Positions 33,019 through 40,649 of a DNA stretch of 64,000 nt are shown here, piece after piece. Below the pieces are notes generated by a model, which was given only the letters and a program-made list of their open reading frames with translations, did not search any database and was not told where the DNA came from. The stretch comes from Pantoea sp. Mb-10 (GTDB taxonomy: Bacteria; Pseudomonadota; Gammaproteobacteria; Enterobacterales; Enterobacteriaceae). The number at the start of each line of letters is the position of its first letter. Within the stretch, counting starts at the first letter, position 1. The stretch spans positions 1 through 64,000 of the forward strand of contig NZ_JAJSDX010000010.1 in the NCBI RefSeq assembly GCF_021272205.1, given 5' to 3'. A program made the position numbers and the translations under genes.

Positions 33019-33285
33019 TTAATGCAATGCCGCTTGTCGCAGGCCAGATATACCTTTGAACGATTCCCAGCTCTCAATGGCCTGGATTAAATGGTGCTGC
33101 GGATAAAAATAAATATCCCCGGTGCTGTTTTTTCTGTTCACCTGAGCGAAATCTCCTCCTACTCGGAGGAAATTCGCCAGGTCATGATAAAATCCTTTTT
33201 GATTATTATATTTTCCAGCCTGTATCCTTGCGGCGAGCTCAACAAATTCATTTTCTGATAATAAAGCATATGCTGAGCGATCCAT
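33019..33285 (-). CDS. Hypothetical protein, 88 aa
   Basis: I do not recognise this family. The ATG at 33285 has AGGG about 7 nt upstream, so it could be translated. The product is soluble-looking, with a FYHDLANFLRVGGDF segment and a C-terminal HHLIQAIESWESFKG helix-like stretch; no signal peptide. It lies in an A+T-richer pocket upstream of the flippase fragment (71-nt gap, same strand), which suggests both are remains of one acquired segment. Confidence 0.45.
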   Translation of the reverse strand: MDRSAYALLSENEFVELAARIQAGKYNNQKGFYHDLANFLRVGGDFAQVNRKNSTGDIYFYPQHHLIQAIESWESFKGISGLRQAALH

Positions 33286-33719
33286 GTCATTCCCTGGTGT
33301 TGTTATTATAGGTAATTGCTGTGTGTGGAAGATTTATACCTCGTTTTAATTATATTAACACCATGAGAAAATTCCGATAAATTTTTAGCAGTAATAAATG
33401 GTTTCAGAGTATTCATCATAAAACTTTAAAAATTGCATGCTCTAATTATGTTTTTTTTAATGCTTTATGATTATCGCTATAAAAATCCCCCTCAAGAAAA
33501 TTAAAAAAGCGTATAAAATCAGAGATCGTGATGGGGAAGGCGCGGTGTGCGGCCAGGATTTTTCCCAGCCGGGATGGTTAAGCCATATCGGCGCTTTGAC
33601 GATAAAATCCTAAAAAAGTGAATTGAACGGTTAATGACCGTCATGAAAAAAAACGCACTTTTTTAGCCAAACGCAGCCACAGCAAGATTGAGGTGGGCTT
33701 GCTGCATAACCTATTGTTT
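33286..33719. other. 434-nt A+T-rich gene-free stretch with a nested hairpin
   Basis: No coding frame or known RNA is visible. The notable element is an 11-bp perfect inverted repeat CTAAAAAAGTG (33610-33620) and CACTTTTTTAG (33656-33666) enclosing a smaller ACGGT/ACCGT stem. Confidence 0.5.
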
Positions 33720-34118
33720 TTAATGTGTTAAGTAATGAAGTAGCTGTTCAAGATCGCGTTTAACCCACGCGATGCTCTCGGCGAACTTGGTGTCGGACAT
33801 GAACGGTTGTTGATACACCACCATGACAATCTCTGCGCCCTGCTCATTCGCAATCACCCGCATAGGCATATAAATTTCTCGCCCGCTGCTGCCGGTGGTA
33901 ATCCAGTGATCCATGACGCCATAAGGGTTATAAGGCGTAAAACGAATTTTTTGGCTGCCTTCGGGCCCTGTTGTTTTCCAGTAGTTGCCCTCCTGCGACA
34001 GCGTGCCAGTGCAAAGGCCGCTTGCCCATTTGGCAAAATATTCGGGTTTCCAAATGGTTTCATACAAATCTAACCAGTGGCGAGGCACGGTTAGCGTTAC
34101 GGTCTGGCATGGCAGCAT
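33720..34118 (-). CDS. Putative SRPBCC-fold (START/polyketide cyclase-like) protein
   Basis: A 132-aa protein. The pattern of a conserved N-terminal WLDLYETIWKPEYFAKWASG, a central YNPYGVMDHWI strand, and a final long helix (AESIAWVKRDLEQLLHYL) fits the SRPBCC ligand-binding superfamily often annotated as a polyketide cyclase or activator of Hsp90 relative; the ligand is unknown. The ATG at 34118 has AGGAGG four bases upstream. An earlier in-frame codon at 34172 lacks this. Confidence 0.65.
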   Translation of the reverse strand: MLPCQTVTLTVPRHWLDLYETIWKPEYFAKWASGLCTGTLSQEGNYWKTTGPEGSQKIRFTPYNPYGVMDHWITTGSSGREIYMPMRVIANEQGAEIVMVVYQQPFMSDTKFAESIAWVKRDLEQLLHYLTH

Positions 34119-34267
34119 GAGGCCTCCTGTTAAGTGTGTGCGACGCAGCGCGCAATCAGCACGGCATTTCACCTTAGCGGAAGCCAGACTCGCTGCCTAT
34201 GCGCGAATGAAGGAAGTGTGGTGCAGCAGCGGTTTCAAACGATACCGCTGCTCAGGAAAGACGGGAT

Positions 34268-35191
34268 TTAGACGTAAAGCGAGGCTTCACCGGGTGGACG
34301 CGTTTTAAAGCGGCGATGCAGCCAGAGATACTGCTCCGGTGCGCGCAGGATTTCCAGCTCGATCACTCTGTTCATGTAAGCCGCCGCGGCTGACTCATCA
34401 TGATGAGGATAGCCTTCCAGCTCCGGTTGGATAATCAACTGATAACCGTCTTTACGCACATTGCGAATCAGAACGATGGTCAGCATGGCGGGTTTCGCCA
34501 GGCGAGACAGCACGAAGGTGCCGTTGGTGGTCGCGGCTTTTTCCACCGCAAACAGCGGCGCGAAAGTGCTGCCTTTCGGGCCGTAATCCTGATCGGGTGC
34601 GAACCAGACGGCTTCGCCCTGCTTAAGCGCCTGCACCATGCCGCGCAGATCGCGACGATCGATCATCGCCTTGTTGGATCGCATCCGGCCGCGGGTTTGC
34701 GCCCACTCCATGGCTTGGTTGTTATGCGGGCGGTACATGGCCATCATCGGCTGACACAGCCCGGTAATTCGGCCGCCCAGCTCCAGCGACATAAAGTGCA
34801 CGCCAATCACCATCACGCCACGCTGCTGGTTTTGGGCGTTTTGCAAATTGCGCATACCGTTGACATTAAACAGGCGGCGCACGCTCGCATCGGACCAGAA
34901 CCAGGCGATGCCCGTTTCTGCCAGCGCCATGCCCAGCGATTCAAAGTTCGCGGCGATCATCGCCTCTTTCTTCTCATCGCTGATATTCGGGAAGCAGAGT
35001 TCAATGTTGCGGCACGTAATGCGCTCACGGCGTTTCAGGAAATGGCGTGACAGTTTACCCGCCGACGCGCCCAGTTTGATCAATACAGGGTAGGGAAGCT
35101 GTACCAGCAGCCACAGGATGCCCAAGCCAAACCAGGTAAACCAATAGCGTGGATGCAGCAGGTGGGAACAAAATTGTCCGGTTTTTTTCAT
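34268..35191 (-). CDS. lpxP: Lipid A palmitoleoyl/lauroyl acyltransferase, LpxP-like
   Basis: A 307-aa Kdo2-lipid IVA late acyltransferase with one N-terminal membrane anchor. The catalytic HX4E is H132-E137 in GVHFMSLELGG. Segment by segment it is nearer to E. coli LpxP (HPRYWxTWFGLGxLWL start, YRPHNNQxMEWxQTRGRMRSNKAM, PVGE/PPGEASLY end) than to LpxL. LpxP in E. coli adds palmitoleate at low temperature; whether it is cold-controlled here cannot be seen. The locus differs from E. coli, where lpxP lies elsewhere. Confidence 0.88.
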   Translation of the reverse strand: MKKTGQFCSHLLHPRYWFTWFGLGILWLLVQLPYPVLIKLGASAGKLSRHFLKRRERITCRNIELCFPNISDEKKEAMIAANFESLGMALAETGIAWFWSDASVRRLFNVNGMRNLQNAQNQQRGVMVIGVHFMSLELGGRITGLCQPMMAMYRPHNNQAMEWAQTRGRMRSNKAMIDRRDLRGMVQALKQGEAVWFAPDQDYGPKGSTFAPLFAVEKAATTNGTFVLSRLAKPAMLTIVLIRNVRKDGYQLIIQPELEGYPHHDESAAAAYMNRVIELEILRAPEQYLWLHRRFKTRPPGEASLYV

Positions 35192-35557
35192 AGCGCCTTC
35201 AGGTCATGAGTTACTGTAACGCGCAAGAAGCAAATCCCTGAGATCCCGGAGCGGTACAACTGTATCAATTACGACCCGCATTTTAGCAAAAAGTGCCGCT
35301 GATGAGTGACAATCTCCACACTCTTTAGGATTAATCAATTTGATGGATGCGGCGGCTTTGCGCCCCTGATAGCGCTGAAAATCCAATTTTATCTAAATAA
35401 TTTCAATGGATTAATTAAATTTGCTTCGTTTGAACGAGAAGCGCACAAGGCATGGTTGCTCAAGAAATGACACATTCATACATCACATCTGTCACTTCCT
35501 TTACATTGCAAAGACAAAAATATGGTCTATGAAGGGCAGTAAGAGGGTGATGAGGGT
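35192..35557. other. Gene-free stretch between lpxP and the island edge
   Basis: No plausible gene: the short frames here have no ribosome sites or family features. It should contain the lpxP promoter, but I cannot point to one safely. Confidence 0.5.
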
Positions 35558-35579
35558 AAAAAAGCCCCGAGTGGGGCTT
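35558..35579 (-). terminator. Minus-strand terminator at left island edge, probably displaced from yicC
   Basis: On the minus strand AAGCCCC-ACTC-GGGGCTT is followed by a T run. No gene upstream on this strand ends here, apart from a remnant resembling the yicC 3' end at 35592-35608. The simplest reading is that this was the yicC terminator before the island was inserted. Confidence 0.75.
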
Positions 35580-35591
35580 CTTGATAGGGTG

Positions 35592-35608
35592 TTACTCGAT
35601 TGAATCTG
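35592..35608. repeat. Candidate distal attachment site (yicC 3'-end remnant)
   Basis: TTACTCGATTGAATCTG matches the 3' end of yicC at 45598-45618 (TTACTCAAT[GTTC]TGAATCTG) in 16 of 17 positions if the bracketed four bases are gapped. On the minus strand it reads CAGATTCA....ATCGAGTAA, the last codons (Gln-Ile-Gln-Asn-Ile-Glu-stop) of yicC minus GAAC. The displaced terminator follows at once. Confidence 0.55.
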
Positions 35609-35672
35609 AATGTTGAGTTAAGGTTTTTTCTATTGATTTCTATTGCTTTTATTTTTGTTGATTAGTGATTAC

Positions 35673-35690
35673 GTACACTCTTAAGTACAC
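35673..35690. repeat. GTACAC direct repeats near left island end
   Basis: Two GTACAC hexamers (35673-35678, 35685-35690), 12 bp apart. The same hexamer recurs at 45475-45480 next to the integrase, beside GTACA-type dyads. Candidate integrase or excisionase arm sites. Confidence 0.35.
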
Positions 35691-35759
35691 CTGAATTTGA
35701 AGGATTGGTTATGAGCAGAAATTGACAAGTTCACACGGGTTTTACTTTTCTGTCATTGC

Positions 35760-35788
35760 TTGACAAAATTAGAAAAGTGCAGGATTAT
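35760..35788 (+). promoter_or_regulatory. Promoter of the island's left operon
   Basis: TTGACA (35760-35765), a 17-base spacer, and GATTAT (35783-35788; 4/6 to TATAAT). It would start transcription near 35795 and argues for the downstream ATG at 35852 as the first start. A second TTGACA at 35722 lacks a good -10. Confidence 0.6.
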
Positions 35789-35851
35789 TGCCCTTGTCAC
35801 ACCTTCTTACCTCAAACCTGCATCTGTCCTGTGAAAGAGGAACATTTTCGA

Positions 35852-36466
35852 ATGAAGCAACCTTGGGAACTCAACTCTGTACTAACAGCTGATCGCTTGA
35901 AACAGCTAGCCTCTCTGATTAGAGACGTTAGGGATGATGTAATTGATCGGCATGATGACGACATAGGTGATACGGCCCGTGGTACTGGCATGAGGGCTTA
36001 TGAGTGTTCACGATCACGCATCATTCGTGCGGTTAAGGATAGTAAAAATTGGCCTTGGTTGGGAATTGTGAAACCTGATGGTCGATTCACTTTTTCGATT
36101 CAATCCGTCCCTGTAAGACTTTATAGAGGTAAGCCTGGCTGCCCCGAAGAAAGAAGGCTAATTCCCTCTATTGAAGCATTAAGGCAAATGTCATGGCTTG
36201 AGCCAGAAGTCGGTGATGCTGCTGCTGTACTTTGGTTTTTTGCTATCGAATTGGATGAAATGCGATACGTTGAGCGTGTGACGTTTGTCGGTTTCCTTGA
36301 AGGACAGCAGATTTCGTGTTGGGAAATTCCTCTTGATGAGCGGGTTCCTGCTTTTGGCCCTGCCATGAGTGAATTGCCTCAGCCAGTTGAAACGAAAAAA
36401 GCATCAGTCTCGGTCAAAAAGAAAGACAAAAAAGCAGAGAATGATGGCGAAGATAATGGTCAGTAA
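35852..36466 (+). CDS. Unknown protein, first gene of HTH-peptidase/helicase operon
   Basis: A 204-aa soluble protein I do not recognise. Visible features: an N-terminal helical region (TADRLKQLASLIRDVRDDVIDRH), an Arg-rich RAYECSRSRIIRAVKD segment, a central beta-looking part (WPWLGIVKPDGRFTFSIQ), and a low-complexity charged tail (KKASVSVKKKDKKAENDGED). The start at 35852 has AGAGG 11 nt upstream and lies after the predicted promoter; the frame is open to a TTG at 35756, but that precedes the -35 box. The next gene starts 3 nt after the stop, so it may be the partner (for example antitoxin or antagonist) of the peptidase; that is inference. Confidence 0.7.
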   Translation: MKQPWELNSVLTADRLKQLASLIRDVRDDVIDRHDDDIGDTARGTGMRAYECSRSRIIRAVKDSKNWPWLGIVKPDGRFTFSIQSVPVRLYRGKPGCPEERRLIPSIEALRQMSWLEPEVGDAAAVLWFFAIELDEMRYVERVTFVGFLEGQQISCWEIPLDERVPAFGPAMSELPQPVETKKASVSVKKKDKKAENDGEDNGQ

Positions 36467-36469
36467 GGT

Positions 36470-37597
36470 ATGTATTTAGATTTCTATGGTGAAAAATTAA
36501 GGCTGGCTCGTTTGCTCAAAGGAGTAACTCTTCAAGAGCTAGGTGATGCTGTATCTGTTTCCAGGCAGGGTATACACCAGTATGAAAGCGATGCAAGGGC
36601 TCCTTCGATGGATGTCAGAAACGCTTTGGCAGAATATCTTCAAGTATCCCCTAGCTTTTTTGGTATGCCTATGTCTGGAGATGTGAAGCCGGAGCAATGT
36701 CATTTTCGGAAGAGACAAACAACGCCAGTGGGAGTAAAAGAGCGGGTGCAGGCATATAGCACCGTGCTTGAGCAGCTAGTGGTTGAGTTGAATGAGCATT
36801 TGGATATGCCTCAAAATGGCTTTAACTTAATCGATAATACAAAAATTAAGGAACTTACTCCCCCCATAATAGAAAAGATTGCAGAGGGAGCACGCCTCAG
36901 GTGGAATTTATCAGCTGATGCTCCGATCGACAATATGGTTAATGTTTTGGAAAATCAAGGGGCTATTGTTACTTGTTTCGATGGTGTGTCCGATAAAGTT
37001 GATGCTCTATCTGTAAATAGAAAATATCCAATAGTAATAAGGAATACAGCCAAGGAAAGTGTTTGCAGAATGAGATTCGATTTGGCTCACGAATGTGGTC
37101 ATTTGGTAATGCATGATGGGATAGAAACAGGTTGTAAACAAACGGAAAGAGAAGCAGATGCTTTTGCGAGCGCCTTTTTATTTCCAAGGAAATCATTTGC
37201 TAGTGAGTTTCCTGCATGCTTGAATTTCGATGGCTCTATTAATTGGAAAAAAGTATACGAATTAAAAGTCAGATGGAAGGTGAGTGCAAAAGCAATAATA
37301 TATAGAGCTCATTTTTTAGGCTTTATTAATGCACAACAATATAGAAGTGCTAATGTCTGGTTTAGCCAAACGAGGCAAGCGCGACAAGAGAAGTTTGATG
37401 ATATTCTCCAAATGGAAGAGCCTCATATACTGAAAGAAAGTATCATTGTTATGAAAGAGCAGTTAGGTATAACATTTGAAATGATGGCCGATAAATTAGG
37501 GGTTAAACCCATATTGTTGGCGAGTGTTACAGGTATGGAGTATAAAGAAACCACTCCTGACATCTATGATGATGTGGTTGTTCCATTCAATTTTTAA
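36470..37597 (+). CDS. XRE-family HTH regulator fused to ImmA/IrrE zinc metallopeptidase
   Basis: 375 aa. Residues about 6-62 form an XRE/Cro-type helix-turn-helix (LARLLKGVTLQELGDAVSVS, RQGIHQYE). The middle carries an ImmA/IrrE (COG2856) zinc-peptidase domain: HECGH at 207-211 and the third ligand E228 in EREADAFASAFLFP. Known members cleave cognate repressors (ImmA of ICEBs1, IrrE on DdrO) when DNA damage or phage is sensed. The ORF starts 3 nt after the preceding stop and may depend on translational coupling, as AAGG is only one base from the ATG. Cleavage target unknown; the fused HTH or the first gene product are candidates. Confidence 0.85.
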   Translation: MYLDFYGEKLRLARLLKGVTLQELGDAVSVSRQGIHQYESDARAPSMDVRNALAEYLQVSPSFFGMPMSGDVKPEQCHFRKRQTTPVGVKERVQAYSTVLEQLVVELNEHLDMPQNGFNLIDNTKIKELTPPIIEKIAEGARLRWNLSADAPIDNMVNVLENQGAIVTCFDGVSDKVDALSVNRKYPIVIRNTAKESVCRMRFDLAHECGHLVMHDGIETGCKQTEREADAFASAFLFPRKSFASEFPACLNFDGSINWKKVYELKVRWKVSAKAIIYRAHFLGFINAQQYRSANVWFSQTRQARQEKFDDILQMEEPHILKESIIVMKEQLGITFEMMADKLGVKPILLASVTGMEYKETTPDIYDDVVVPFNF

Positions 37598-37650
37598 TAA
37601 AAAATTTTCTCGTGACGGGCTTTTTATAGTTGTATTAATTATCTTATCTA

Positions 37651-37735
37651 AGATTTGGCCTAACAGAACTATGAGGCAGAGCCAAATCTAATCTGACTGG
37701 CAGCTTTATACCATAGCTGATGTTGCTAACATCAG
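37651..37735. other. Two dyads in the 202-nt gap between peptidase and helicase genes
   Basis: AGATTTGGC (37651-37659) pairs with GCCAAATCT (37681-37689), a perfect 9-bp arm with a 21-nt loop. CTGATGTT (37717-37724) pairs with AACATCAG (37728-37735), 8 bp with a 3-nt loop. No T run follows, so these look more like operators or a structured leader than a terminator. Confidence 0.5.
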
Positions 37736-37799
37736 TCTGTGGGAATCGTTGGGGAGCTGGTCATACGATGTGTATTCAGATATCTTAAAAGGAAATTTT

Positions 37800-39782
37800 A
37801 TGTCCAGCTACTGTTTTTACTCTCAAGATGCATTAGCTCTTGCTCAAAGTTCTGGGGTCGATGTACTTATCAATAATTATGCTGATCAGTATAAAAAACA
37901 GACCTACATTCTTTGCAGACCCTTATCAAATGAGGATGTGAAATATGACTACGATCAGGCAATTGCGGTGTTTTCCTCTGGTATAAAACCCTTTTTCATA
38001 GATATAGGTAATGATTCTGATCTCTTTGAAGAGTATCAGGAGGACTTTCTGGAAGATGTCTCTTTTTTAGCTGAGAAATTTAAATACAGAGAAAAAATTG
38101 GCAGAAAAAAATCATGGCAGAGCCTATTCGATTCACTTCCTATGGATGATTTGGATTTCAGCAAATTAGAGGTAGAAACTAAGGAAAGCAGGGTCATTGA
38201 CCTAATAATCTCACTGATCGTAGGAAGTATTAATGACACTTCTAGAATAAACCTTGAAGCAAACAATCTATTAGATACCATTAAGTCTAAAATTATTCTT
38301 TTTGATACTGATCAAACCAAATTTGTTTTTCAGAGTGGATTTGGGAAAAAAAGCGTAATCCAAGGGCTAGCAGGCTCAGGTAAGACTGAACTACTCTTGC
38401 ATAAATTAAAAGAAATTTATTCTAAAAACCCAGAATCTAAAATTGCATTCACATGTTTTAATAAAATACTTGCCTCCACAATGAGAACTAGGATTCCAGA
38501 GTTTTTCGATTTTATGCGAGTTGAAAAACAGATTGAATGGGGTACAAAGCTTTTTTGCTTCAACTCTTGGGGTTTGACTAGGGATCCCTTCTCTGGAATG
38601 TACAGATATATATGTCATTTTTATGAAATTCCATTCGGTGGTTTTGGAAACGGGGATTTTGATTCTCTATGTAAGAAAGCAATTGTCGACATAAATAATA
38701 GTGGGCGTTCGGCTAAGAAGGCGCTTGATTATGTATTTATCGATGAGAGTCAGGACTTCCCACAAAGCTTCATTGACCTCTGTGAAATGGTCACATCTAA
38801 AAAATTGTATGTAGCAGGCGACGTTTTCCAAAACATTTTCATGCCGATCAACGATAACGTAAATCGAGCCGATATAGTTCTTAAAAAATGTTATCGTACA
38901 GACCCCAAAAATTTGATGTTTTCCCATGCCTTAGGGATGGGGCTTTATGAAGAGCCAGTTTTGAGATGGTTAAAGGAGACTGAATGGGATTCCTGCGGGT
39001 ATAAATACAATAAAGTAGGTAATAGAGTCGAGTTATCCAGAGATCCACTAAGACGCTTTGAAGATATTCCAAAAGATTATAAAAGCACTGCTCTTCATTT
39101 GCTGGAAGGGACAGATAATGGCCCGGAAAAAATAATTGAAATAATAAAAGATATAAAATCTCGAAATCCGTCTTTAGAACAAGGTGATATAGCTGTTATC
39201 TTCCTTGATTCAGGCGGTTATATTTATGATCACATACAGTCTTTAAAGTCAAAGGTTAAGCAGCAACTTGGTTGGGATTCCAACATTTCACATGAAACAA
39301 AAGCAAAACAAGATGGAAAACTGTTTATTTCAAATATAAATAATGCAAAAGGCTTAGAATTTCCATTTGTAATTTGTTTCGCCATGAAGTTGGTAAAGAG
39401 ATCTAATTTCCGAAATGCGCTGTATACCATGATGGCTCGCTCATTTCTTGAGAGTCATTTGGTTTTGAACAACGACAAAGAAAATCCATCGATTCCCACT
39501 ATTCTTCAAGGATTAGAGTTTCTAAAAAACAATAATTATATGGATGTAAGGCTACCGTCTGAACAAGAAATAATAAATCAAAAAGATTTCATTGTTCTGG
39601 ATGAGTCAATCTCTATATCTAAACTGGTAAAAGGCTATTGCTCAGACAAGAAATCGACTCCTCGGTTAATTGCTAAAATAATTGATAGAGTAGAAAGAAT
39701 TATTTCAGAGGATGATGATGTTGATGCGGATTATATAAAAGGCCTGATCGAGATAGAATACGAAAGGAATAAGAAACTATGA
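37800..39782 (+). CDS. UvrD/Rep-type superfamily 1 helicase with unknown N-terminal domain
   Basis: 660 aa. Residues 1 to ~170 form a domain I do not recognise (SYCFYSQDALALAQSSGVD..., acidic stretch FEEYQEDFLEDV). The rest is an SF1A helicase: Walker A GLAGSGKT (189-196), motif Ia FTCFNKILAS, Walker B DESQD (315-319), motif III GDVFQN, motif IV CYRTDPKN, motif V NAKGLEFPFVIC, motif VI YTMMARSFLE. All ATPase motifs look intact. The ATG at 37800 has AAAAGGA six bases upstream; the open frame to a TTG at 37749 is unlikely. The stop overlaps the next start by 4 nt. Phage-defence systems often pair such helicases with small partners (Gabija GajB is one), but no nuclease gene is present here. Confidence 0.85.
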   Translation: MSSYCFYSQDALALAQSSGVDVLINNYADQYKKQTYILCRPLSNEDVKYDYDQAIAVFSSGIKPFFIDIGNDSDLFEEYQEDFLEDVSFLAEKFKYREKIGRKKSWQSLFDSLPMDDLDFSKLEVETKESRVIDLIISLIVGSINDTSRINLEANNLLDTIKSKIILFDTDQTKFVFQSGFGKKSVIQGLAGSGKTELLLHKLKEIYSKNPESKIAFTCFNKILASTMRTRIPEFFDFMRVEKQIEWGTKLFCFNSWGLTRDPFSGMYRYICHFYEIPFGGFGNGDFDSLCKKAIVDINNSGRSAKKALDYVFIDESQDFPQSFIDLCEMVTSKKLYVAGDVFQNIFMPINDNVNRADIVLKKCYRTDPKNLMFSHALGMGLYEEPVLRWLKETEWDSCGYKYNKVGNRVELSRDPLRRFEDIPKDYKSTALHLLEGTDNGPEKIIEIIKDIKSRNPSLEQGDIAVIFLDSGGYIYDHIQSLKSKVKQQLGWDSNISHETKAKQDGKLFISNINNAKGLEFPFVICFAMKLVKRSNFRNALYTMMARSFLESHLVLNNDKENPSIPTILQGLEFLKNNNYMDVRLPSEQEIINQKDFIVLDESISISKLVKGYCSDKKSTPRLIAKIIDRVERIISEDDDVDADYIKGLIEIEYERNKKL

Positions 39783-40417
39783 GTCATTATTTGTTCAGAG
39801 ATATACCGGGCGAATATTTTGACAAGTTCCGCCCTGTGAGAGATGCGTTTTCTAATTTGGAAAACCTTCTTGTCACTGCGGAAATAGTGAATACTTGCCA
39901 TAGTTCTTGGAACAGAGAATCAAATGATTTTGATTTGTTGATAACCACTGGAACTCATAAGAGAATACTTATAAGAAAGCCAGACGGTTTTTTTACGATG
40001 AATCTTCCTTTTCAGGTTATTGAATTCGAGGAAAATATCTGTTTTAACTATGATGCTTATGGTTTAGCAGTTAATGCAGAGTTCATATCTAGATGCAGGA
40101 ATGTAATAACAACATGTGAAAATGGTTTCTTTTCTCATGAGGCAATAGCTGTAGACTTGTGCGATAACTTTGATAGGGATATGCAACTGGCTATAAATTA
40201 TTCTGATGCAATCTCGGCATTGCTATTATTAGATCATGGATATTTTAGGTTTGATGATGATCCAGTAAACGTTAATGGTAGAGTGCATCCCAGATATCAT
40301 TTCGACTTCTTCTGTAATAATTCAACCAATGTGAAGATTGGTTCTAATATTCGGATAGGCGATTCCTTTTTCTTAGATCTATTTGATGCCAGTAAAGATC
40401 GTCCTTATCTTGCTTGA
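39779..40417 (+). CDS. Unknown 212-aa partner of the helicase
   Basis: Begins inside the helicase stop (ATGA overlap), so the two are co-translated and probably work together. I recognise no domain. The sequence is soluble and mixed alpha/beta, rich in aromatic and acidic residues (HYLFRDIPGEYFDKFRPV, NDFDLLITTGTHKRILIRKP, FFCNNSTNVKIGSN). No signal peptide, zinc cluster or nuclease motif is visible. Confidence 0.75.
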   Translation: MSHYLFRDIPGEYFDKFRPVRDAFSNLENLLVTAEIVNTCHSSWNRESNDFDLLITTGTHKRILIRKPDGFFTMNLPFQVIEFEENICFNYDAYGLAVNAEFISRCRNVITTCENGFFSHEAIAVDLCDNFDRDMQLAINYSDAISALLLLDHGYFRFDDDPVNVNGRVHPRYHFDFFCNNSTNVKIGSNIRIGDSFFLDLFDASKDRPYLA

Positions 40418-40421
40418 TTTA

Positions 40422-40447
40422 TAAGCGCCCAATTGGGCGCTTATTTA
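40422..40447 (+). terminator. Terminator of the helicase operon
   Basis: A perfect stem TAAGCGCCCA / TGGGCGCTTA is followed by TTTATT, a few bases after the 212-aa ORF stop. It could also work in reverse. The following ~200 nt to the end of the rep-like gene contain nothing I can identify. Confidence 0.85.
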
Positions 40448-40649
40448 TTAACGTTAAGGCTCAGTGAAACATCATTACTCATTACACTCTAACCACCATG
40501 CAGGATTCTTCCATCTTATTTTAAAGACCTACTTCTAAATTTATGGAGTAACCTTAAAGTGGACAGCAGATAGTCGCTTTAACCAGGCTACCAATTTTTA
40601 TTATATTTGAATTACAATACCTGTTAGACCAAATTCGCACGAATATACA

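Noticed and set aside
34268..35191. Assignment as lpxL
   Set aside because: The N-terminal and substrate-region segments match LpxP more closely than LpxL, although both catalyse the same acylation position.
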